Assembly: GCF_030388665.1 (NCBI RefSeq)
Contig: NZ_CP128846.1
Coordinates: 7,350,001 to 7,414,000, forward strand
Direction of reading: 5' to 3'
Length of the DNA: 64,000 bases
Source of the DNA: Streptomyces flavofungini
Lineage (GTDB): Bacteria; Actinomycetota; Actinomycetes; Streptomycetales; Streptomycetaceae
The notes beneath the pieces were generated by a model. The model saw only the letters and a list, made by a program, of their open reading frames with translations, ran no database searches and was not told the DNA's origin. This document shows positions 45,226-53,632 of this stretch, in pieces. Positions within the stretch are counted from its first letter, which is position 1. Every line of letters begins with the position of its first letter. The translations under genes were made by a program, and so were the position numbers.

Positions 45226-45304
45226 ACGGGGGCGGGCGCGCCCGCCCCCGTGAACTTCGCGGACGCGACGATGCCCGGCCTTCCACGGGGAAGGCCGGGC
45301 ATCG
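45226..45304. terminator. Double hairpin terminator between der and convergent gene
   Basis: A 26-bp perfect palindrome (45226-45251), then a second 16-bp stem (45269-45284 with 45289-45304, loop acgg). Neither has a U-tract. They separate der from the leftward small gene ending at 45343. Confidence 0.8.
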
Positions 45305-45342
45305 GCTTGTGGGGGAGCGCGGGGGGCTCGCGGAGTGCGGGG

Positions 45343-45756
45343 TCAGCGCTCGCGGCGCGGGCCCGGCGGGAGCGCGGCCGGGAAGAGCTGGCCGTAGCCG
45401 GTGTGGTCGGCCTGGCTCGGCTGGCCGTAGCGGGCGACGTGGAAGGGGCTGTGGCGGGGGTCGTGCCTCGGGTCGTAGCGCGGGTCGTGCCGGGTCGGGT
45501 GGCGCGGCTCGTACCGCGCCTCGTGCCGTACGGCGCTGTGCTGGCTGCCGTGGGGCGCGGTGCCGAACGCGTTGAACCTCAGCTCCTCCTCGCCGGTCCT
45601 GTCGCCGGGCAGGGCGCGGAACGCCCTCATGTACTCCGAGTACAGCGCGTCGTAGATCGGCGTGGCCGAGTGGGTGCCCGAGGTGTCCTGCGCCGTGCGC
45701 ATGGACGGGATGGGGCTCTGGTACGGCCGGTGGGGTGAGGGATCGTATGCGTGCAC
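45343..45756 (-). CDS. Conserved streptomycete hypothetical protein, His/Arg/Pro-rich C-terminus
   Basis: 137 aa from GTG 45756 (ATG 45702 is an alternative). HAYDPSPHRPYQSPIPS and ATPIYDALYSEYMRAFRALP are blocks I recognise as recurring in streptomycete proteins. After that comes a repetitive RHEARYEPRHPTRHDPRYDP tract with HDPRH units. No enzyme motif; function unknown. The His-rich run could bind metal (speculative). Confidence 0.72.
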   Translation of the reverse strand: MHAYDPSPHRPYQSPIPSMRTAQDTSGTHSATPIYDALYSEYMRAFRALPGDRTGEEELRFNAFGTAPHGSQHSAVRHEARYEPRHPTRHDPRYDPRHDPRHSPFHVARYGQPSQADHTGYGQLFPAALPPGPRRER

Positions 45757-45887
45757 GTCTGGGCCAACGACCCCGGGGCCGGTCGGATGCGGGGAAACGC
45801 ACCTCGTTCGCCTGGTAGGAGGCAGCGGCCGCCGTGGTGCCGTCCGCGCGCCGGTCTTGCGGCGCGCGGACGGAAGGAGGGCCAGGC

Positions 45888-46694
45888 TCACGTACCGGCC
45901 AATGGCATGGCGCACGCGACCAGTTGGCCGCGCCCCGCGGCCCGGTCCAAGGCGTCGCGCAGCAGGTCCTCGCGGGGCTGGCGGCCGATGGCGCCCGCGG
46001 GCGCCGCGAACAGCAGCACCGACTGCAGCTTGTTGGCGGCGGCCCGCCAGCCCTCGGTGACCTGGAGCGCCTGGTGCGCCTGCCACCAGGCGACCTGCGG
46101 GCCGCCCGCGGTGCCGGGCTGGAGGATGGCGTGCAGCTGGCCCATGGCGAGCAGCACCGACCAGCCGTGCAGCGTCGGCGGCACGCCGTCGAGCGACGTC
46201 GTGGGCATGAAGCCCTGCTCGATCAGGAGCGACAGGAACTCGTCGCCGCCGCCGGGCGCGGCGCCGGGGCGGGAGATCGGCCCGGTCGGCTCCACGACGA
46301 GCGCGGGCCGCAGCTCGCCCTCGATGAGGACGAGCCCGCTGGTGACGCCGAGCACGGCCTGCTCGGGGCGGCCGCCGGGGCCCGCGGCGGAGTCGGGGGC
46401 GCCGCCCGTGTCGGGGGTGTCGCCGGTGATCGAGCGGACGGCGCCCTGAAGCTGCTCCTCGGCCACCTCGACGATCTGTGACGGCAGGCAGACGGCGTGG
46501 GCGAAGGCGAGCACGGCGGTCTCGTCGCCGACGAACAGGACGGTGCTGGTGCGCTCGCGGTCCGAGTCGCCGGGGGTGCGACAGGAGGTGCAGTCGTAGG
46601 CGCCCGGGGCGTTCTCCCCGGCGAGCAGGCGGTCGGCTTCTTCATCGCCGATCTCGGCGCGTACCTCGTCGCTGAGGTCGAGCATGCGCGGCAC
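45888..46694 (-). CDS. Conserved hypothetical protein
   Basis: 268 aa from GTG 46694 with GAGGAG seven bases upstream. It starts MPRMLDLSDEVRAEIGDEEA, with a CTSC pair near residue 35 (YDCTSCRTPGD), then an alpha/beta region (STVLFVGDETAVLAFAHAV) and PTLHGWSVLLAMGQLHAIL. It has no signal peptide. No family function known to me. The CxxC near the N-terminus might hold zinc or a redox site. Confidence 0.82.
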   Translation of the reverse strand: MPRMLDLSDEVRAEIGDEEADRLLAGENAPGAYDCTSCRTPGDSDRERTSTVLFVGDETAVLAFAHAVCLPSQIVEVAEEQLQGAVRSITGDTPDTGGAPDSAAGPGGRPEQAVLGVTSGLVLIEGELRPALVVEPTGPISRPGAAPGGGDEFLSLLIEQGFMPTTSLDGVPPTLHGWSVLLAMGQLHAILQPGTAGGPQVAWWQAHQALQVTEGWRAAANKLQSVLLFAAPAGAIGRQPREDLLRDALDRAAGRGQLVACAMPLAGT

Positions 46695-47012
46695 GGGTGG
46701 CTCCTCGGAATCGATGCGTGGGGTGTCCGGGTGGTGCCCGGCTCATGAAGGAGACAACGGGCGATCAGTGGTACAAGTCACGCGCGGGAGCGAACGGAAT
46801 TGAACTGTCCTGAGCGGAGCGTGAGTTGACGGGCGGAATCGGTCACTCCGCGTCAACGACTGCTGAGGGCAGGGAAGTTGGGGAGGTGAAGTGAGTCACA
46901 GATCGATTCGGATGAGGGGTGACATGTGGCGATATCGAACTATTAAGTGGGTGTCCGAAAGTCGATGATACTCCCGGTAACGGTCAACTGGCCTGGAATG
47001 ACGAGGATCCGG

Positions 47013-47042
47013 TTGATGACGGGGCGGGAGCGCTCCTAGATT
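47013..47042 (+). promoter_or_regulatory. Putative promoter with long leader upstream of the first rpf gene
   Basis: ttgatg (47013-47018), an 18-bp spacer and tagatt (47037-47042) fit the vegetative pattern. It predicts a leader of about 235 nt with many G/C-rich inverted repeats before ATG 47287. Streptomycete rpf genes are known to carry c-di-AMP (ydaO-type) riboswitches, but I do not find that motif's conserved 3' segment here. The rest of the 592-bp gap 46695-47286 shows no gene. Confidence 0.45.
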
Positions 47043-47061
47043 CCACCGCCGTGTGCAGTGA

Positions 47062-47934
<873 letters not shown>

Positions 47935-47937
47935 CGC

Positions 47938-48041
47938 TCTGCTGCTCTGTGGCTCTGTAGTTCTGTAGTTCTGCAGTCGAGCTGTGTCTGACGGCTCGAC
48001 AGCTCTGACGCCGCGGCCGGGCCCGACCGGTCGCGGCGTCA
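47938..48041. terminator. Short tandem repeats and hairpin between the rpf genes
   Basis: 47938-47977 is a run of ctctg/ttctg words (gctctgtagttctgtagtt). 48006-48041 forms a hairpin: tgacgccgcg pairs with cgcggcgtca, with an inner gccggg/ccggt. It probably separates transcription of the two rpf genes. Confidence 0.6.
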
Positions 48042-48126
48042 GCGGCTTCAGCCGACCGGGTGGGGCCGCGTCGGCGGTGGCGCGGCGCGGGCCGTACCGG
48101 ACCGATGATCTGCTTAGCGTGACCCG

Positions 48127-48720
48127 ATGCACCCGCTGTCGAACACACGTCTTCGGCCCCGGTCCGTGACTCTGCTCGTCACGGCGGCCCTGTCGCTCCT
48201 GGCCCCGTCGGCGACCGCGTCGCCCCCGCCGCCGCTGCCGGGCGCCGAGGCCTCTCGGTACGCCTACGTCTGCTCCCGCGCCGAGGGGCCCTGGGCGTGC
48301 CTCGCCCACTGCGAGAGCAGCGGCCGCTGGGACGCCAACACCGGGAACAACTACTACGGCGGCCTGCAGTTCTACCAGCCCACGTGGGTGGAGCACGGCG
48401 GCCTCGCCTACGCCCCCCGCGCCGACCTCGCCACCCGCGAGCAGCAGATCAGGATCGCCCAGAAGGTGCTGCGCAACCAGGGTTGGAAGGCGTGGCCGGT
48501 CTGCTCCAAGAGGGTCAAGGCGGCGGGCCTTGACCGCTACGCGCTGCTGCCGGTGCGGATCACGCACGTGGTCGAGCGTGGCGACACGCTGAGCTCCATC
48601 GCCCGGCGCCATCACCTCAAGGGCGGCTGGAAGTCCCTCTACAAGGCCAACCGCAAGACGGTGGGGCCGCACCCGGACCGGCTCACTCCCGGGACGGTGC
48701 TCGTCGTCCCGGACAAGTGA
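48127..48720 (+). CDS. Resuscitation-promoting factor: transglycosylase domain plus LysM (second of pair)
   Basis: 197 aa from ATG 48127; TAGCGT ends six bases upstream (leaderless). Signal peptide to about residue 32-36. Rpf domain with CLAHCESSGRWDANTGNNYY (catalytic Glu about 63) and GGLQFYQPTWVEHGG. LysM about 142-196 (THVVERGDTLSSIARRHHLKG to GTVLVVPDK). It resembles RpfC, as the neighbour resembles RpfA. The pair is a diverged tandem duplicate with separate promoters. Confidence 0.92.
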   Translation: MHPLSNTRLRPRSVTLLVTAALSLLAPSATASPPPPLPGAEASRYAYVCSRAEGPWACLAHCESSGRWDANTGNNYYGGLQFYQPTWVEHGGLAYAPRADLATREQQIRIAQKVLRNQGWKAWPVCSKRVKAAGLDRYALLPVRITHVVERGDTLSSIARRHHLKGGWKSLYKANRKTVGPHPDRLTPGTVLVVPDK

Positions 48721-48726
48721 GCGGCC

Positions 48727-49389
48727 TCACTCCAGCGGCACCTCCGCGGCCTCCCCGGCGAACACGACCTCGCCGCGGCGCAGTTCGTACACCACCACCG
48801 CCCGGCCCGCGCGCCCGCGCAGGCCGGGCGGAAGCCGCTGCTCGGCGACGACAACACCCGCGTCCAGGCCCATGAGCAGGTCGTACGTACGGGAGGCGAC
48901 GGCCGGTGCCATGCCCTGGGTGGGTTCGTCGACGAGGACCGCGCGCCCGTCCGAGAGCAGTGCCCGGGAGACGGCCAGCATGCGCTGTTCGCCGCCGGAC
49001 AGGGTGCCCGCGCGGCGGGCGAGCAGGGGGCGCAGCTCCGGGTACGCGGCCAGGGCGGCGGTGATGTCGCCGCGGGCGTGCGCCAGCTCCAGGTTCTCGC
49101 CGACGGTGAGCGAGCCGAAGACGGCCCTCCGGTCCGGCACGAGGCACAGGCCGCGGCGGGCGCGTTCGTGGGCGGGCAGCCGGGTGATGTCCGCGCCGTC
49201 CCAGACGACGGTGCCCCCGGACACCGGGACCGTTCCGGCCAGGGCGCGCAGCGCGGTGCTACGGCCGGAGCCGTTGCGGCCGAGGAGGACCGTCAGGCCG
49301 GGGGAGGGGGCGCTGAGGGTCACGCCGTGCAGGGCTTCCAGGGGGCCGTAGCGCACGCGGGCGGCGCGGAGTTCCAGGGTGCGGTTCAC
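48727..49389 (-). CDS. LivF-type ABC ATPase with Walker A Lys replaced by Arg
   Basis: 220 aa from GTG 49389, overlapping the stop of the Liv fusion (GTGA). Walker A reads GRNGSGRST (37-45): the invariant lysine is Arg43. Signature LSGGEQRMLAVSRAL, Walker B RAVLVDEPTQGM and the GVVVAEQ switch region are present. About 15-20 residues shorter than usual LivF. Together with the LivG domain of the fusion it would form a heterodimeric motor with one degenerate site. Confidence 0.9.
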   Translation of the reverse strand: MNRTLELRAARVRYGPLEALHGVTLSAPSPGLTVLLGRNGSGRSTALRALAGTVPVSGGTVVWDGADITRLPAHERARRGLCLVPDRRAVFGSLTVGENLELAHARGDITAALAAYPELRPLLARRAGTLSGGEQRMLAVSRALLSDGRAVLVDEPTQGMAPAVASRTYDLLMGLDAGVVVAEQRLPPGLRGRAGRAVVVYELRRGEVVFAGEAAEVPLE

Positions 49390-52304
49390 GGTGGGCCGCC
49401 ATCGGGGGTGCGGCGGGGGGCGAGGACCTTGCCCGCGGGGCCCGAGGCGACGACGCGGCCCGCCGTCAGGACGTACACGCGGTCGGCCAGGCCCGCGACC
49501 AGGTCCAGGTCGTGCTCGACCACAAGGAGGGCGGTGCCGTCCGCGGCGAGCGCCCGCAGGATCCGGGTCAGGGCGGTCACCTCGGCGGTGTCCAGGCCCG
49601 CGGCGGGCTCGTCCAGGAGCAGGACGTGCGGGTCGCCCGCGAGGGCGCGGGCCAGTTCGACGCGGCGCAGGGTGCCGGTGGGCAGGTCCGCGGCGGGGTG
49701 GTCGCGGACGGGGGTCAGCTCGAACAGGCGGAGCGCCCGGTCCGGGGCCCCGGGGTCGCGCAGGCGGCCCTGTTCCGCGCCCACCCGTACGTTTTCGGCG
49801 ACGGTCAGGGTGGGGAAGACGGCGAGTTGCTGGAAGGTGCGGGCGACGCCGGCGCGGGTGCGGGCGTGGGCCGGGAGGCGGGTGATGTCCCGGTCCGCGA
49901 ACGTGACGCGGCCCGCGTCCGGCCGCACCGTTCCGGCCAGACAGTGGAACAGGCTGCTCTTTCCGGCGCCGTTGGGTCCGATCACGGCGGTGACCCGGCC
50001 CGGCGGGACGTCCAGGGAGATGTCTCGGAGGGCGGTGAATCCGTCGTACGAGAGGGACAGGCCGTGGGCCTTGAGTGTGGGGGGCCGGGGTGGGGGCGCC
50101 CCGGCTCCCCGGGAGCGGGTCCCGGAGGTGCGCCCCGGTGGGCGGGGAGCATGGTCGCCCTTCGCGCCGGGGACCGGAGGCTGGCTGGTGCTGGTGCTGG
50201 TGCTGGTGCTGGTGCTGGTGCCGGTGCCGGTTCTGGTGTCAGTGCCTGTGCCGGGGTCGGTGTCGGTGTCGGGGTCAGTGCCGGGGTCGGCGCCGGGGCT
50301 GCCGCTGGCCCGGGTGAGGGCCGGGGTGCCTTCGCCCTCGGCCTGGGACTGCGCCCACCCGCCCCCGAGCTCTCGGCTCCGCTCAGCCAGGGGGGACCCC
50401 CATCGCCCTGCGGCACGACTGCCCACGGCGCGGCAGTCGGCTGCGGCGTTCGGTGAGGTGCGGGTCAGGGCTGTGCGGGCCCGGAGGCCGGTGGGGGTGA
50501 GGTGGGGGAGGCGGCGCAGGCGGCGGGTTGTGGTGCGGAGGGCTTCGTAGGGGCCGCCGGGGAAGCGGCCGATCAGGATGGCGAGGACGCCGACGACCGC
50601 CGCCGCGACCCCGCCCCGCGCGCCCGCGTCGAGGCCGACGAGGAGTGCCGCCGCGAGCAGCGCGCCGAGCAGGCTGTCCGCGCCGAGGACGACCACGGCC
50701 GCGAACCACAGCAGTCCCCGCACGGGGTCGTACGCGGCGGGGTCGAAGGCCCGGAAGCCCATGCCGAGCATGCCGCCACCGAGCGCCGCGAGCGCCGCGC
50801 CCGTCACGAACGCGCCGAGCTTCAGCGTCCGCACGGGCACTCCGGCCGCCGCCGCACCCGCCTCGTGGTCCCGCATCGCCGCGAGCGCCCGCCCCGTGCG
50901 GCCCCGCCGCAGGGCCGCCACGAGGAGCAGCGCGCTCCCGAGCAGGGCGAGTTCGAGGAGGTAGTAGGCCCGGTCGCCGTCGAAGCCCGCGGGGCGGCCG
51001 AGGCTCAGGCCGGACGTGGCGTACGGCTGCGCGAAGACGAAGCGGCTGACCCCGACGCCGACCGCGAAGGTGGCGAGGGCGAGCGCCAGGCCGTGGCGGC
51101 TGATCGCGGGCCAGCCCGTGAGCAGGCCGAGGGGCGCGACGAGCAGCACGGCGACCGCCAGCGCGGCCAGCGTCGGCAGCTCCGGCAGGCCCGGGAACCG
51201 GCCCGCCGCGAGCAGCGCCGTGAACAGGGCGCCAAGACCCGCGTACGCCGCCTGCCCGAGGGAGATCTGCCCGCCGCGTCCCGTGACCACCACCAGGGAC
51301 AGCAGGATGACGCCGAGCGCGGGCACCTGCACGGACGTGGTGAGGTCCGGGCCCGCGAAGCCGAGGGGCAGGAGGAAGAGGACGACGGCCACTATCCACG
51401 CGCCGGGCGGCGTGGGGAGGCGGGCGGTGGCGGTGCGCGGCAGCGCGTCCCCGGTGCCGACGCCCGGAAGGACGAGCGCGGCGATCAGGAGCGCCACCAC
51501 GAACAGGTTCGCGCCGACGGCCTGGAGCAGCGGCTCGCCCCAGCCGGACGGGTGCAGCCGGGTCAGCTGGCTCTGGGCCACACCGATGCCGAGCGCCACG
51601 ACGACCGCCACCGGCAGGTTCCGCATCCGGGCGGCCACGGCGACGGCCACGACCTCCATCACGAGCAGCGGCATGCCGTACGGGTCGAGACGTACGTAGG
51701 GGGCGAGCAGCACGCCGGTCAGGCCCGCGGTGAACGAGCCGAACGCCCAGCCCGCCGCCGCGACCCGGTCCGCGTCGATCCCGGCGAGGACCGCGAGCCG
51801 CCGGTCGTCGACCACCGCGCGCAGCTCCCCGCCGAAGCGGGTGAAGCGCGTGAGGGCCCACACGGCGAGCGCGAGGACCACGGCGGCCGCCAACTGCCCC
51901 CAGGGGTCCGCCGAGACGAGCGTCGGCACGTCCGCGCGGGCGCCCTGCCCCCAGATCAGCGCGGCCCCGCCGACCAGGAGCACGAACACCCCGATCGAGG
52001 CGACCAGCGTCTGCGCCGGGTCGCCGCCGAGGACGGCGAGCGGCCGGAAGACCACGCGTTCGAGGATCAGGCCGATCGCGGGCGCCACCACGAGCAGGGT
52101 GACCGCCGCGGCGAGCCACAGCGGCCAGTCCCACTCGACGGTGAGCTGGCGCAGCAGATACGCGCAGACCATCGCGATGGCGCCGTGCGCGAAGTTGAGC
52201 ACGCCCGTCGCGCGGTGGGTGACGATCAGGCCGATGCCGGTGAGGGCGGCGGCGCTGCCGACGGAGAGCCCGGCCAGCGTGAGGTCGTAGCTCAGGGAGG
52301 CCAC
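49386..52304 (-). CDS. LivH-LivM-LivG triple fusion ABC transporter
   Basis: 972 aa from GTG 52304 with GGAGG upstream, four bases after the previous stop. Residues 1-290 are a LivH permease (LTGIGLIVTHRATGVLNFAHG). About 300-615 are a LivM permease (TGRGGQISLGQAAYAGLGA at about 340, AMRDHEAGAAAAGVPV). About 620-740 are a low-complexity linker containing a dispersed repeat and a Gly/Thr/Ser/Asp hexamer array. About 742-972 are a LivG ATPase (GPNGAGKSS at about 774, LPTGTLRRVELARAL in place of LSGGQ, LLLDEPAAGLD). Usually three separate genes. Imports branched-chain amino acids or similar amides; substrate not inferable. Frame is intact throughout. Confidence 0.9.
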   Translation of the reverse strand: MASLSYDLTLAGLSVGSAAALTGIGLIVTHRATGVLNFAHGAIAMVCAYLLRQLTVEWDWPLWLAAAVTLLVVAPAIGLILERVVFRPLAVLGGDPAQTLVASIGVFVLLVGGAALIWGQGARADVPTLVSADPWGQLAAAVVLALAVWALTRFTRFGGELRAVVDDRRLAVLAGIDADRVAAAGWAFGSFTAGLTGVLLAPYVRLDPYGMPLLVMEVVAVAVAARMRNLPVAVVVALGIGVAQSQLTRLHPSGWGEPLLQAVGANLFVVALLIAALVLPGVGTGDALPRTATARLPTPPGAWIVAVVLFLLPLGFAGPDLTTSVQVPALGVILLSLVVVTGRGGQISLGQAAYAGLGALFTALLAAGRFPGLPELPTLAALAVAVLLVAPLGLLTGWPAISRHGLALALATFAVGVGVSRFVFAQPYATSGLSLGRPAGFDGDRAYYLLELALLGSALLLVAALRRGRTGRALAAMRDHEAGAAAAGVPVRTLKLGAFVTGAALAALGGGMLGMGFRAFDPAAYDPVRGLLWFAAVVVLGADSLLGALLAAALLVGLDAGARGGVAAAVVGVLAILIGRFPGGPYEALRTTTRRLRRLPHLTPTGLRARTALTRTSPNAAADCRAVGSRAAGRWGSPLAERSRELGGGWAQSQAEGEGTPALTRASGSPGADPGTDPDTDTDPGTGTDTRTGTGTSTSTSTSTSTSQPPVPGAKGDHAPRPPGRTSGTRSRGAGAPPPRPPTLKAHGLSLSYDGFTALRDISLDVPPGRVTAVIGPNGAGKSSLFHCLAGTVRPDAGRVTFADRDITRLPAHARTRAGVARTFQQLAVFPTLTVAENVRVGAEQGRLRDPGAPDRALRLFELTPVRDHPAADLPTGTLRRVELARALAGDPHVLLLDEPAAGLDTAEVTALTRILRALAADGTALLVVEHDLDLVAGLADRVYVLTAGRVVASGPAGKVLAPRRTPDGGPP
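50181..50406. repeat. Hexamer microsatellite and dispersed hairpin element in the fusion linker
   Basis: 50186-50222 is a ctggtg hexamer array, extending as degenerate ggtgtc/ggggtc words to about 50300. In the gene sense it encodes (Ser-Thr)n and Gly-Thr/Asp-Thr runs. 50361-50406 (gcccccgagctctcggctcc, then gctcagccaggggggacccc) is a streptomycete dispersed element, read in frame as WGSPLAERSRELGGG. Confidence 0.8.
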
Positions 52305-52308
52305 CGGG

Positions 52309-52887
52309 TCAGGCCTCCGAGCCGGTCGGGGCAGGTGGGGCAGGTGGGGCAGTGGGGTCGGTCCGTTCCGTCGGGGGCGCGCAGATCGGGCACGGGCCCG
52401 TCGTCCCGGACGCGAGCAGGCCCGGGTCCGGCGGCACCGCCTCCGGCTTCCCCGCCACCAGCGGGCAGTCCGCGCGGTGCAGGAGCCTGCCGCCGGGTAC
52501 GACGAGGAGGTCGGCACTGACCGCGAGGGGCGCTGCGGCCCGCTCGGCGCGCACGGCCGCCGGGTCCTGGCCCTCGACGGCGACCAGCAGCCCGTACAAC
52601 TCCTCGACGCGCGCCGCCGCGAGCGCGCCGCGGCCGTGTGCGAGGAGCACCGCGCCCGCGACGATCAGGGCGGCTCCCGGCACCGTGCAGGAGGCGAGAT
52701 AGGGCAGTTGCCGTTCGGCGAAGCGCTCGCCGGAGACGCCGTACCAGCCGATCACGCAGAGCACCGCGCCGCTCGCGAGGGACGCGAACGCCGCCCAGAG
52801 CATCGGGTGCACGGCGCGCAGCCGGGACGCGCGGGCGGCGGCCGAGGACGCCGCGGGAGATCGCTGAGCCGTTCGTGCCGCCCGCAT
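52309..52887 (-). CDS. Two-TM membrane protein with C-terminal Cys motif, first gene of liv operon
   Basis: 192 aa from ATG 52887. Two helices (PMLWAAFASLASGAVLCVIG at about 28-51, ASCTVPGAALIVAGAVLL at about 61-85), a helical segment, then LHRADCPLVAGK (about 136) and GPCPIC (about 163), which may form a metal or disulfide site. It ends in Pro/Thr-rich sequence four bases before the Liv fusion, so it is certainly cotranscribed with it. I know no function; probably an accessory subunit of this transporter type. Confidence 0.82.
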   Translation of the reverse strand: MRAARTAQRSPAASSAAARASRLRAVHPMLWAAFASLASGAVLCVIGWYGVSGERFAERQLPYLASCTVPGAALIVAGAVLLAHGRGALAAARVEELYGLLVAVEGQDPAAVRAERAAAPLAVSADLLVVPGGRLLHRADCPLVAGKPEAVPPDPGLLASGTTGPCPICAPPTERTDPTAPPAPPAPTGSEA

Positions 52888-52916
52888 CGAGGCCCCCTGG
52901 GAGACGTCGTAAGTCA

Positions 52917-52943
52917 GACAGGTCTGTTACTGACAGGTCTGTT
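52917..52943. promoter_or_regulatory. Tandem operator candidate between divergent liv transcription units
   Basis: gacaggtctgtt occurs at 52917-52928 and again at 52932-52943 (15-bp period). Each contains part of a CAGAC..GTCTG-like inverted repeat. It lies 30-56 bp upstream of the leftward start at 52887 and about 95 bp upstream of the rightward lipoprotein gene. It looks like a TetR-type double site; no regulator gene is in the window beside it. Confidence 0.5.
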
Positions 52944-53037
52944 CATGTCGGCCAATGGCTTGCACTATGCCTTCTGGAAGCTGACCCTGAAAGCTCCGGG
53001 TGCTCTTCGCCCGGACCGACACCCGGTGGTGAGCCAG

Positions 53038-53628
53038 ATGGTTCTCGGGACAAGCCCCAGGCGGGGGAGTGGTCTTCGGCGGGGAAGGGTGCGGAGCGCG
53101 GCGCTGGCGGCAGCCGTGGTCCTGCTGATCGCTCCGGCCGCCGTGGCCTGCGGTGACGACAGCGGTGGCGGCGACGACCACGCGCCGCCGAAGCCCTCGG
53201 TGGAGCAGACGGAGAAGACTCCCGCGGAGCCCCCGTCGTCGGGTGCGGCCCCCGACGGGAACGAGCCCGCCGACCCCGCGGCCGCCGAGAAGGAGGTGCG
53301 GAAGAACTTCGAGAAGTTCTTCGACCCGGCCACGTCCATGCGGGACAAGGAGGCCGTCCTGGAGAACGGCCCGAAGATGCGCGCGGTCCTCCAGGGCTTC
53401 AGCGGGGACGAGCGCGGCAAGCAGGTCGGCGCGAAGGTCGGCAAGGTCGAGTTCACCTCGGCGACGGAGGCCGACGTGACGTACGCGCTGACACTGAAGG
53501 GCGCCACCGCCCTGCCCACCGCCAGCGGGACGGCCGTGCACCAGGACGACACCTGGAAGGTGTCCGTGAAGACGCTGTGCGCCCTGGTGAAGCTGAGCGG
53601 CAACGCGTCGCCCGGCCCCGGCTGCTGA
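53038..53628 (+). CDS. Putative lipoprotein beside the liv transporter
   Basis: 196 aa from ATG 53038 (GTG 53029 possible). Basic n-region, hydrophobic core and the lipobox AVAC (Cys38), so a surface lipoprotein. Linker rich in Glu/Pro/Lys (about 45-75), then a small domain VRKNFEKFFDPATSMRDKEAVLENG with VEFTSATEADVTYAL and TWKVSVKTLCALVKL, similar to the low-MW-antigen/Mce-like NTF2-fold tails (weak impression). Four bases before the substrate-binding gene, so probably the same operon. Confidence 0.8.
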   Translation: MVLGTSPRRGSGLRRGRVRSAALAAAVVLLIAPAAVACGDDSGGGDDHAPPKPSVEQTEKTPAEPPSSGAAPDGNEPADPAAAEKEVRKNFEKFFDPATSMRDKEAVLENGPKMRAVLQGFSGDERGKQVGAKVGKVEFTSATEADVTYALTLKGATALPTASGTAVHQDDTWKVSVKTLCALVKLSGNASPGPGC

Positions 53629-53632
53629 GGCC

